A DNA stretch of 64,000 nucleotides from Antennarius striatus (lineage: Eukaryota > Chordata > Actinopteri > Lophiiformes > Antennariidae). The translations under genes were made by a program, and so were the position numbers. Shown here piece by piece: positions 1 to 35,079 of the stretch. The stretch covers positions 13,237,501 to 13,301,500 of the forward strand of contig NC_090778.1 in assembly GCF_040054535.1 (NCBI RefSeq), read 5' to 3'. The notes under the pieces were generated by a model. The model did not search any database, had not been told where the DNA came from, and saw nothing but the letters and a program-made list of their open reading frames with translations. How positions within the stretch are numbered: position 1 is the first letter of the stretch; each line of letters begins with the position of its first letter.

Positions 1-3000
1 CTAGCCCTGTTTCAGAAGTCTTCTCTTGGTGATATTCCTGTTTGTTTGAGCAGCATCAATCAATCTCTTATCCCTTTGGCTTGTGTTTTTTTAAGTGAAA
101 AACAATGTGTTTAGCAAACTATGGGAAGCAGTTTAGCATGCTTTTTTTTTTTTTATGGCCAGGACAATCTCCATAATGTATTTTCAGTCTTGACCCACTG
201 ACCTGACTTTGATTTAATCACATTTAAGTTCTGATTTAATCACATTTAAGTTCAGTTTTGACCAAGATATGTGTAGTTTCTTTATATTCTACCCACTCTT
301 ATTTTGAAATAGTGTGTCAACGTCAGGCAGTGAATACAGGTTTATCCCCCACTGATGGGTCAGTTAACACTTATCTCAAATAAGGTGTCCAGAGATAATA
401 AACTATTTGTGGAATTATCTTCTCCCCCTGCTCTAAGTCAAATTTCTTAAAGCTAGCATGGAATTTTTCAACATTTTGTCTACTTTACAGTGTAGCCTGC
501 TGCTCTTTTGCATTTTCTTTTATTTGTGGGTGGAGACATAAGGGGTGGGACTGTGCAGCGCAACTCTATAGATAGATGGATTGACAGATACATAGCTTTT
601 CCTCCACCAAAAGGCAAACTCCAGACCACGACAGCCCTAGCTATAGGATTTACAAATTCACTGCTATTGCAGAGACATTCAAAGAGACAGAATGAGCAGG
701 ATGAGTACAAGATCAATGCCAGAGAAAGGTCTGATAATTGTTTTTCTCCTCAGCTTTAAATGAGCTAGTGATGGATTAATTCAGGCCACTGGCTGTGCCG
801 TGATTCCTTCAGCACAGCTAACCATTTGCACATCTAATACAGCATATAAGCAGGCACTATTTTAAATTGGTTCTCCAACATCTGTAAAGTAGAGGGAATT
901 AAAGCAACTGCTAAAGCAAATATTAGACAGAGGATGAAGGAGGACAGTTTTGGAAATCCAGGCTATTTCTGGGGAATGTGTAGCTGGAGAGACCAAATCC
1001 AAACAATTCTTCCAAGTGTGTAGGAGAGGGATGGATTTGCAGCATGGTGTTTACTGATTACCTTTGATTGTTCCTGACAGGCAGCCTGAACTACAGTATA
1101 CTTGAGAGTAAAGGACTGAGGATCTGTTTATCGATGTCTTATTCTGTGGCATTGTCCTCCACGCTGCCCACAATCTCCATTACGAAAATAATCTAGGTAA
1201 AGCACTGTATTAATGTTTTGAATAATATGGCAAGCAGGGCTTTTTCTGACATTAAACCTTACTGTCGTTTCAGTATGCAGAACAGTGCAATGAGTCATCG
1301 AAATGTTCGACCTCCTCAGTGTGCAGCTTAACCAAGTCAGGATGGACTTCTTTATACACAATAAGGCTTTTCCTCTTCGGGGAACATTGTACAGAATCAC
1401 TGCAGCTCCTGTTTTGTGATTCTGCCGTAGAGAAGCAGCCCTCCTGGCAGGCACGCCACTAACAGAGCAGAACATGTGGCCTGGCAGAAGCGAAAAGGTG
1501 CTCGGCCGTGTTAAGCAGGCATTCATTAATCATCCAGAGGGGAAAGGAAAACTGAATGGAGGAACCTTTGCCCTGAGGTGCAATCATTCCTGATGTGTCT
1601 GTCTCTGAGATCTATGCTTTGTTCCACGTTCTCTGTGCTCCTCTTTCTTATGGCCTCACCCTCACCCTGTTTCCTCTCTTTGCCAACTTCATTTAACATT
1701 CTAGGCATTTCTTTGTGGCTCAGCCTCCATCAAACCCCTACCCTTTGAACTTTTTTTGGTCAACCTCAGCTTCCCTTAAAGTTCTCACCACCTGAGCAAA
1801 GCTTATTTAGTTTTTTCACTCCTGACGCTTTTTTCCTTCTCTCTGCAACAGTGCAAGCACCCACCCTTTCTCTCACTAACAAGACAAATGCCAACTGCCT
1901 CTGGTTTTAATTAAACCAACACTTTTAACTTAGGTCTTTCTCCCCCTACATGACAGAGGTGCCCCCATCCATCCAGATGAGTAATCACCAAGCAAAATCA
2001 ATTCCAGTTCCCTTAACACTGTATTTTACACTGGCAGGCGAGAGGAGAGGGAGGGTGGACTATTTTTATTGCACAATGTGCTGACAGTTTGGTACTTTTA
2101 TCAAAATTTTAGGGTTACTGGAGTGGGAGGGTATAGCAGAACGTCTAATCTACTTGTTCATCATAGGGAACTGGAAACAGAATCTATTGCCTCTGACCAA
2201 TCCATTTAGGAGTTCCCCTTAGGTTGAAAGAGTCTTTTTGTATCAAAGTACATTATCACCAAGTCAGGCACATGGAGGAGATAAAAAAAGCTATTCTTAC
2301 TGATTAAGTCGACACCGATTTTTATTATAGCCTTAACAGTAATTTCTGAGCAGTTATTGAGGTCATAGCAGAAATGAATGACTGCTCCACGTGTCTCCAT
2401 CAAAAAAGAAATTAATCTGAGGTCAAGCAGAGGGCTCGTGTCATTAAATGTTATTCCTTGAACCAATGCATCAAAACAGTAAGGCATGGATGCCAGAAGA
2501 GCGAGAACTATAAATATTCTGGTAGATGGTAATCATTGGAATATCTAAGATCATTATAAAGACCACATTTACATATCCACACTTCATGTTCCTCCAGCTG
2601 GTTGGACAGCTGTTAACCAGGAAAGAGCAAGTCATAAATGCTGCCAAGAAGCATGAGCAATGGAAAGCGATGTGCATTTCTCCCCCTGTACAAACAGACT
2701 GCATTCTCATTTCTGATTTTGCAATGGAGCCCTACAGTTGGACCGAAGGCGGATTTAATGAAAATGTGACAAATAAATACATTTTATCATTAGGATTACG
2801 TTCAGTTACAATATATATCTCTAGCTGGTAATACAATGAAGAGAGAAGCTCCAACATGAAGAGATAACTTGAAAAACATGTTGCTCCGACATGTAAACAA
2901 GTGCTGGGAAGAGAAGATGAAACAAGGAAGAGAAGATGAAGACTGCAAGCAAATAATGGATGTAAAAAAAAATACTGGACTCCAGATTCTTCAAGTCTTG

Positions 3001-3549
3001 TTTTTTGAGGCAAGAAGCATTCAGTATATTTTCTACATGTCACATGGTCTATGTTTGTCTATAACTCAACTTTATTTTCTATATTTGTTTGTTGATTGGT
3101 ACTCTTTGGGGCCTGAGACTTATTTGACCAATAATAGAGACATACTGTACAAGAAAAACCTTCTTTAACAGAGAGACGTTGAAAGTATCTTTTCGTAACT
3201 GTAAACACAAGTAATACTTGCCCTGTGTTGACCTCTCCTCTTGTTAACAAACTGGTGCAATACCACCGTTATTTACGGGCAGCTTGAGTTTTAAGTAGAC
3301 AGCTTGATTTACAATACCTCTGCAGATACCGAGACTGCAATGGAGCTGTAAATATTCTAGGTAGCGGTGTGCACTATGGTCATGACATTTCTCTTTGTTG
3401 GGAAAGGCTTTAAGTTAATTTCTGAAGAAAACTAATAGGATAAATGTTAATAGTGTTTTCTCATCAGAACTACAATGTATTCATATCTGTGATTGTGTAT
3501 TTGTGAAACTGAATCTCGTGCAATGTTATAGTATAAACAGTGTGATAAC
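1..3549. other. Sequence downstream of the last recognised nf2 exon; no exon supported
   Basis: I searched the minus strand here for the terminal merlin exon (an acceptor followed by a TLQSxKSRVAFFEEL-like end and a stop) and found none. An acceptor-like site near 3346 opens a 33-codon frame, but it encodes nothing merlin-like. The stretch is AT-rich and appears non-coding. It includes a two-unit 22-bp tandem repeat near 211-254. It is either the last nf2 intron or 3' flank. Confidence 0.5.
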
Positions 3550-27057
<23,508 letters not shown>

Positions 27058-28548
27058 GGTGAACAGCAAGGAAGGTCTTCCAAAAAAACAAAAAAAAAAT
27101 CTTAAAAGTCGTACATTCGTACGAATTCACTGCACAATCATAGCATTATGTCCATTAAACTCAGACAGCCTGTGTGCGTGTGACTGACCACCTTTGAAAT
27201 AGCCTTTCCAGGACATATGCCTAACGCGTTAAAGTTTAAACAGGACTTGGACTGACTGTATCTTCGTTTAGAGATTCCTTGGTGCCTGTCATCTTTTAAG
27301 TATGTGTGCAATGTCCCATAACCTGCCCCCGTCAGAGCTCACAGACACGTAGCATGACTCGATGAACACAATAGTTCGGATGTACAGAACTTCCTGCTAA
27401 CGTTAGCTCTGTAAAATAGCAACACCAATCAGTCGTATAAACAATATAAAAGTTTTTCTCAGTCTACAGTTTCTCTTCTCTATACCGCAAATACGTTATT
27501 GGTTATGTTTTCGTGTCTGACAAAATAATAGGCCGATATATCCAGTTTGACTTCAAGCATTTTAGGTGTACGATGTGTTAAAATAGAAGAAACAACCAGC
27601 TGGTGTTAGCCATTTGTTAGCTGTCTCTAGAGACGGTCTCATCTGTTCCATCCCCACAAAAAAAAACAAAAAAACGCTGATGCATTCAAATACCATATAA
27701 AAAGTAGGTGAAAATAAATCTCTGGAACGCCAGCATTCTTTAATTTACAATTCAAAAAAGGCTAACTTCTTAAAAGTATGTTTATTCATATATTCTATAC
27801 TGTATTCAGGACATGATCAGCCGTGATCAGCGTTTGGAATTCAAGTGTTATGGACGCCCAGGTTTCTTTGATAGTGGTCTTCTCCTCTTTTTTTTTTTTT
27901 AAAAACAGTCAGGCATCATTCATCTCGTCTTGACAATATCCTTCAGATTCACTGTAGTCTTCAGGTCAGATGAGTGGGCTGCCCAATCAAATATAGTAAT
28001 ACTATAGACTGTAATAATATAGTACGTAGTTTGCGCGCTTTGGGCAGATGCTCAATCCTGCTGGAAGTCAGCATCTCTATATATTTGGACAGCAGGTGGA
28101 AGTAGGAAGTAGCTTCTGGCAGATGGCTACGATGACCTTGGATTTGATGAAACACAGTGAACCAACTCCAAGGAATGATATGGACCCTATCCCTTGCTTT
28201 TCAAGTGAAATGCAACATTAATTTCATCTGAAAAGAGGATTTTGGAAAACTAAGCAATGGTGAACTTCCAGTTTTTCTTACAGGTAAGAAGCTTCCAACT
28301 TGTTTCTGGTTCAGGAGCAGTTTGAAACCAAGAATTCGACATCTGTCGATACAGATATTCTCAGTACAGTATTTTAAATTAAAATGAGAATATCCGATAG
28401 ATGTGAACGTCTCAAAGCATCCTTTTGCTTCCTGGTCTAACAACCAATCACAATGCAGAATATTTCACATGCACGACCTGGAGCTCTGCCCCCTGCGCCA
28501 TAAAGGGGCGGAGCCTGGGCAATGAGGTAATCGGGGTAAACAGTAAAG
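27058..28548. promoter_or_regulatory. Divergent intergenic region between nf2 and fbxo21
   Basis: About 1.5 kb separates the two start codons, which point away from each other. Near fbxo21 there is a CCAAT box (28444-28448) and a GC box GGGGCGGAGC (28505-28514), about 100 and 40 bp before the ATG. No TATA box is convincing. I saw no coding exon here. 5' UTR exons may exist but cannot be placed from sequence alone. Confidence 0.6.
28505..28514 (+). promoter_or_regulatory. GC box (Sp1-type) upstream of fbxo21
   Basis: GGGGCGGAGC, 35 bp before the ATG, fits an Sp1-type site in a TATA-less promoter or in the 5' UTR. Functional role is inferred. Confidence 0.5.
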
Positions 28549-31500
28549 ATGGCGACCTATGCGGCCGGAGAGGAGCAACCAAATCTAAATGGCATTATTT
28601 CTAATCCCCAAACCAAAAAACTAACTGACTTGCCGACCGAGTTGCTCGAACACATCCTGTGCTTCCCTGTCCTCAAACATGTCGACATTTGTAACGTCTC
28701 CTGCTGTTGCAAGCGACTAAACGACGTTTGCCATGGTAGAGGAAAGGTCTGGGGACACCAATACAAACTCAGGTACCATGATTTTCTTTTTGGTCAATTT
28801 TTCTCGGACCTTGGTTACTGCAGGTTCTCGAAATTAACAACTGAGAAGGGTGTCTCTGTATTTCGTTATGTCTTACTCCTTATAGTCCTAAAAGCCCATT
28901 ATTCAGGAAGGCTAGCTCGTTTACTGCGATCTCACTTCCAGCTGTCATTCCTTGACATTTTGCTGATGCACCATGATGCGCCAGCGGTCACCGTTTTCTC
29001 TTCTGTTCTGAAGCTTCCTGGTTGTAATAATTGGCATCTCTAATTTGCGTTTAAATATCGTGACTTGTTTGCACCCACACCGGCCACGCATGAATTAATG
29101 TGACCTTGACTGTTGCTCTTAGTTTGTGAACTACAGAACGGTAGTTTGTGTCACAAGTTAAACCCTCGTCACTGACCTGGAACTCAGTTTGGGTTTTACG
29201 CAACAAGACAAACACGGTTTGAAGCAAGGAGGATGAATTTACCATACATGTCGCTAGACTAATTTTGCCTCCACGCGTGTTACTGGATTACCATCTTGAC
29301 GTCTTGATCAACAGATGGCCACGACTGCAGAGGTTTTACCGTCAGAATGAGTGCTGTGACTGGCTCAGAGAGTACAGGACGCGCCACAGAGTCGGAATAC
29401 AAATAAGAAGAACAGTGGACACCATCTCAAAGAGGTTCTTCACAGAAGTCGTACGTAAATCAGTTTATTTCAACATCGTTAAGTCACATTTTTACTTGTA
29501 GTCTGAGATATAACACTGTTATTGAGTTTGTGTGACTTGGCTGTTTTTTGTGTTGACACAGTGAGTCACTGTCCTAAACTAACCCAGAGGTCTGTGACTC
29601 AGCCTTGTGTTGGTCAGGTGCTTGGAGACAGTTTTGCAGAGATCGAGTCTCTTGGGATGCCAGAACACTTTTGTGAAGATGAGCTCCTCTTCATCCTCAA
29701 CTCTGACAAGAGGTGAGAGCAACACTCAACTGTTGACGCGTCATCAACTGGATTGGATGTGAATCTCATTAATCTTCTCTGAGGTTCCTGATATCCTAAA
29801 TCTTAATTTTTTTGTTTGACCTATTTGTATCTTTTTTCATCGATGTTCCATCTCTCATTAGGAAGAGCCTAACATTGAAGTACTATGCAAAGAAAATCCT
29901 TTACTTCCTGAGACAACAGAACATCCTGAAGAATTTGAAGACCTTCACAGAGCAGCCTGCAGAGCATCAGTCTGCTTTAGAGGGTGAGACTTGAGCATAG
30001 ACTTGTAACTGTACCCTAACCCTCACCTACCCTGTTTAGTGTACATGTATGTGTACAAATTTCGCCTGTGTTTTCTATTCAGACTTAATTCAGGCAGAGT
30101 ACTTTTCCATTCCTTGTCCGGTCTGTTGTAGGCGCTGTACTGGTGGATCAGTACTGTAACCCGCTGGCTGATGTAACAATGAACAGCGTGTCAGCCCAGC
30201 TGGATGAGATCACAGAAAAAGTGAAGAAGATGCTGAGGATAAAGAATCCATCTCACCCCAGTCTGCGTGTCTCTCAAGGTGTGCATTCAAAACAAACAGA
30301 GCTACTAATAGAGCAAACAATAGAGCAAAAATCTCTGCCAAGACCCAACAATCTGACATGTCTGTTTGTTTTGCTTGACCCCAATCTACCCCCCCTTAAA
30401 ATAGGTTCACGAACTCACGTTTGGTTTTTTTGCATGATTGTTCTGTTATGTCTGACAGTGTTTGGTAGATAACGTTAGATAACAATGTTTTTATCCAGAC
30501 TAGCACCAACATTTAATTGGTCCTTGCCCCATCCTTCTATCAGGTTCAGGTGTTGCGCCTATTATTTTGTTTTATGTTTGGTTTATTTTCATAATCCTTC
30601 TGACAAACAAACCAACCAACCAACTAACTTTCCAGAGCTAATACATTCAAAGTTATCTTTTCTTTTGTCCTTTCCGTTTTTCCTTGTCACATCTTTTTGT
30701 TTTTCCCCCCTAATGTGTGAACACAAGATAATTGAAGGCCTACGCTTTTCTTTTCGTGTTGTTTTAATTACTGCCAGTATATAAAGGCAGATGTGTTTTC
30801 TAAAGAAGATGCATGTTTCAATTTTTAGCCAGCATTCTAATTTTTTTGTTTTGTGATGAAGGTGACTGTTTAGTTGTGGAGGAGTTTGAACTCCAGAGTC
30901 AGGTGCTGTATGCCCTAAACTCCATCTTGTATGAGCAGCTTCAGTACAAAGGCAATGAGTTTGACTACTACAACCCTCTCAACTCTTACATCCACCAGGT
31001 AGAGCTGATAAATTGTGCTTGAGTAAAGTTTTTTAATCACATAACAATTTTAACTGAAGAACTGAGAAGGCCTTCTTGTTTTCCACTTAGGTGCTACTAC
31101 GCCATACAGGCATCCCCATCAGCCTCTCTGTTCTCTACATGACATTAGCCAAGAAGCTGGGTGTGCAGCTAGAACCTGTCAACTTTCCTAATCACTTCTT
31201 GCTGCGTTGGTGTCAAAAACCAGCGAGGTATGATGTAAAACTGATAGCTCCGAATCCTCTGAACGTGGTCTCGGGGCAAGGCTATCTCCTTGGTTCATGG
31301 TTCATGGTGTTGGCAGGAAAGATGAGCTTCAGCGATCAGTTAGCTCTTAAACCAGGGGTCGGCAGCACACGGCTCCGGTCCTGCTCTTTCATCCTTATGC
31401 TGCACTCCGTGTGGCTTGGGAAAACAAAAATATAAATATCAAATCAAATTTAATTTAATAATAATTAATTTAAAAGAGACCTTCATCTCATCAGTGTTTT

Positions 31501-33965
31501 GTTTTTAAGAGTTCAAAATATCTTTATTGCACAAATAAAATACAATTCTATCTGTAGCACTTAATGACACTTAATCTCTAAATGGTTTTTTGAGTGTTAA
31601 AGATTGATGACCCCTCTCTTAAATCAACCATTTAGTCAAGGTATCAAAGAATGACATTGAACCAGAAATTGTTACAAGCTCTGTCTACATTTTTTTTTAA
31701 ATTTCTTTAAGTATTTTTTACCTAATGCAGTCAGATCTTACAAAAGATTGTTTGCGCTGTTTATAGTGAAAAGTACGAGCGACAAAAGGGGTCTAAAATT
31801 GATTTAAAAAATTCTAAATTGATTTACTTTTATCCATTTGTTGTGTGAAGGTGAGGAAACAAAAGGCCCGCTTGCTCTGAAGCTTTCTTTACAAAATATA
31901 TGCCTCATTGTAGTGACTCTTAACAAGAATTGACATAATTAAATGGGCCCATTTCTTGTCTAATTAGCACTTCCAAAAAAGTTTCCATGTTACTAAGACA
32001 TTATTCTTAATGAATATCTCTTATAAACATTTACGCAGTGCTTTTATTTTGTTTGTTTTTTTACTTTGTTCCTGCAGGAGCGAGGACATCTATGACTTTG
32101 TCTACATCGATGCCTTTGGTAAAGGTAAACAGCTGACAGTGAAGGAGTGTGAGTACCTCATTGGCCACCAGGTGACAGCAGATTATTACAACGCCATCAG
32201 CACCACAGAGGTGCTGCTCAGGATGGTGGGAAACCTGCTCAACATCGGCAAGAGAGGGTAAGAGAAATGTGAAACACGTGACAGTAGGCTAACAGGACAA
32301 TAAATCTTTTGAGGGTATTTGTTAAATGATGGTTTGAATTGAATACATTTGCATCTTGCCGTGTTTTGATGCTAATCGGTTTCTTTCAGGGAGCGTAATG
32401 AGAAATCCTACCAGCTGTTGAGGGACTCTCTGGATCTCTACCTCACTATCAACCCAGATAATGTGCAGTACCTGCTGCTGCAGGCGCGCCTCTACTTCCA
32501 CTTGGGCATTTGGCCAGAAAAGGTCAGGTGTTTCTACACCTGTTGCTTAAATGGGATTAAACTTACAAAATATTTAGTGCTTCATAAAAACCTTGTAGTT
32601 GTTCATCAAGTCACATTGTCCACTGATTCTTGTCTTCTGTTCCAGGTTCTAGACATCCTGCAGCACATTCAGGCTTTAGACCCCTCCCAGCATGGGGCAG
32701 TGGGCTACCTTGTTCAGCATACTTTAGAGCACATTCAGCACAAGAAGCATCCTGTCGCACCTGAGGTGAAGAAGCGAAATGTTCCAGAACACCTGGAGGT
32801 CCAGTATTCAGTTGGTCTCATCATGAAACACAAGAGGTGGGTCAGACTTATCGAACGGGAATAGTCTTCTCCGTTGAAACCTCCCTGACTCATGCTCAGG
32901 TGTTGCTGCCCCATCACTTCCCCTTCAACAGGTCGGGTTATAACTGTGTGATCTACGGATGGGACCCAAAGTGCACCATGAGCCAGGAGTGGATCACCAC
33001 CATGAGGGTCCACCAGTTGCCCAACGGGGCCAACCAGCCTTTCTACAATGTCCTCGTACAGGATGGGACCTGTCGTTATGCAGCACAGGGTACGGATCAC
33101 AGACTCCAACATGGCAACATAAACATGTTCCTTGGTTGGTTGTGGCATCAGAGAAAAAATATCAGAAATCAAAGCCTGTGTAAAAATTGTCTGCAAAATC
33201 ATGCCGTTATAAGCAACTTATCTCACATGTCACACATTTTTCGTCTAATGCGCATCTGCACGCAAAATTATTGTAATGCTGAAGCTCAAAGCCTGGCAGC
33301 TTTTTTGGGACAAACATGTCAGTGGTGCTGTCTGAATTTTGTTACTTGTCTCCTCTCTGTTTCTCTGACACATTTCCATAGTTTTCCTGCTAACTCCTGC
33401 TTCAGTCTGCTGAAGCTGCACACTTTCATTGTTTTTGTGCGTGATCTTTTCCCTCTACCTCCTCACCATTCACATGTGTGCTCCATTCTCTTCAAATCCT
33501 GAGGGGGGCTTTTCTTGATGATTTTCTTGATGCTGAGCGACACACCAGTGCTCTGGTGTTACTGTCAGTCTGCTGCAAGAATTAAGAAAAAAATTTCAAG
33601 ATACTGTATACAAAATATTTTTCATACCTTATCCTTTACCCAAAACTCACGATACATTTTTTGGTCACCTCACACACATCATGTCTCAGTCAAACTTCAC
33701 TTTTTTCTGTTCCTGTTCCTCAGAGAACCTGGAGCCTCACTCGGCACCCCTGGAGATTGGCCACCCAGAAGTGGGGCGCTACTTCTCAGAGTTTGCTGAC
33801 ACACACTATGCTGCTAACGAAGAACTGCAGACACGATACCCGGAAGACATGGGTGAAACTTTGGGAACAGTGCAGGAGCTTTACCACAGACAGACACCTG
33901 GCTCCGAGAGCCAGGAAGAGCCTCCTGCCACAGACCAAAGCAACCTACAGACCGCACCCATGTAG
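28549..33965 (+). CDS. fbxo21: F-box only protein 21, complete, 12 coding exons
   Basis: Substrate receptor of an SCF (SKP1-CUL1) ubiquitin ligase. Exons: 28549-28772, 29315-29450, 29618-29712, 29862-29983, 30132-30278, 30862-30998, 31091-31227, 32078-32257, 32390-32522, 32646-32836, 32932-33089, 33724-33965. They join in frame into 1902 nt, 633 residues, close to the mammalian length (about 620-630). Domains in order: F-box around residues 23-68 (LTDLPTELLEHILCF... CCCKRLNDVC); a central SirB1/transglutaminase-like region with HTGIPISLSVLYMTLAKKLG and NHFLLRWCQ; a TPR-like stretch (YLLLQARLYFHLGIWPEK); and a C-terminal YccV-like (hemimethylated-DNA-binding fold) domain with YNCVIYGWDPKCTMSQEW. 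The start was chosen because the ATG at 28549 lies in a good context (AAAGATGG) directly before the F-box. The N-terminus before the F-box differs from human, as is usual. Head-to-head with nf2; tesc follows on the same strand. Known mammalian substrates include EID1 and ASK1 (family knowledge, not shown here). Confidence 0.95.
31351..31615. mobile_element. Possible short DNA-transposon relic in fbxo21 intron 7
   Basis: CAGGGGTCGGCAGCACACGG at the left, and GATTGATGACCCCT at the right, read as imperfect inverted ends of the 'GGGGTCGGCAACC' type found in teleost hAT-like relics; GCTCCGG...GCTCTTTCATCC follows. The ends are degenerate, so confidence is low. Confidence 0.4.
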
Positions 33966-35079
33966 CAAAGCGGCTGCATGTAGCCAGTGATGACTGGTGA
34001 CCTGTTCTGCTAAGCTGCTGCTTTGTTGCACATACTCAAGTTTGAGACATGTTTAGTACAAATCATCTAGAATACAGTATTTTATGAAAATGATGATTAG
34101 ATGCCAAAATGACATGATTTACAAACCACACCACACTTCAATGTGGAGCTGTGGAACATTTATTTTAGAATTTTCATGTCTGGAAAAGGGTGAGACCAAG
34201 ACGTCTGAGACATCCGATAGAATTCCAGTATTTAGTTTTATAATGCACATACGTAAACACCACTGTGTATTTGCCTTAGAAATATTGTTCAGAATATGAA
34301 GTAATATGGCCGGTGTGGCCTTTATCCGGGATGGGGGTCTCCAAATTCACCTACTGAAGTCTGTTTGGAAAAGTGGAAACCCAAGAAAACACATACTGAG
34401 GCACCTTACAGGATAAAAAATACACATGGTTGGGTGTGCCGTTAAGCTGACTCTTAGTTTAGGGTGGGTGTGTAGGTGCTGTAAATCTTCCTTCAACCAG
34501 GCACATTGAAACAAGTCCCCACTGTACAGTTTAGTGTCACCCCCCCACCCCCCTTGGTGCCACACAAAATAACAAAAACACTTTTGTAAACTGACTTTTA
34601 ATCCAGTATTTTAATCGACTTTCATGCACTTGTAGGACTAAAGGTGACATTTCTACACTATCTTGGTTTTTGTCCCTGTATGTTTACAGTCAACAGACGG
34701 TTGTGCTCATTGGTGCTGTTGAAACGTTCATGGAAAAATACCTATAGTGATACCAGTGACTTAAAAAATGACCACGAGCTTTGGAAAAGTTACAAAAAAA
34801 ATAAAATATCGAGTTTTTATCCATCGTCTTGACTTCTTTTACAGAACTGATTCTCGTCACTTGTGTGCTACTTTATAATGTGCACAACAATTTACTTTGA
34901 TGTCCATGAGAAACCAGAGACTGGCTGTGTGGAGTTAGGACCTAGAGGGAGCCAGATGTTCGCAGGGTGCCAGCAACAGACGCGTTACGTTGACCCGCTG
35001 CTATCAGCGCGATAAACCAGCAGCAGCGCAAAGGTTGGACCAGTGTTGTGCGCTCTGACGCATCGGTGGAACAGCGGCG
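33966..35079 (+). other. fbxo21 3' UTR and tesc upstream region
   Basis: No coding exon is visible. A poly(A) signal AATAAA at 34800-34805 could end fbxo21, giving a 3' UTR of about 0.85 kb. The last 150 bp before the tesc ATG are GC-richer with several CpGs and are the likely tesc promoter/5' UTR. Confidence 0.55.
34800..34805 (+). terminator. Candidate fbxo21 poly(A) signal
   Basis: AATAAA about 835 bp after the stop codon and about 275 bp before the tesc start. It is the best canonical hexamer in the interval. Confidence 0.5.

Noticed and set aside
3250..3346. Possible alternative terminal nf2 exon on the minus strand after an acceptor-like TATTTACAG
   Set aside because: The 33-codon frame has no similarity to either known merlin C-terminus, so it is not supported.
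28549..29043. Single-exon 164-residue F-box protein
   Set aside because: The reading frame runs past the exon 1 donor at 28772 into the intron; the F-box continues to exon 2 at 29315 in the fbxo21 family.
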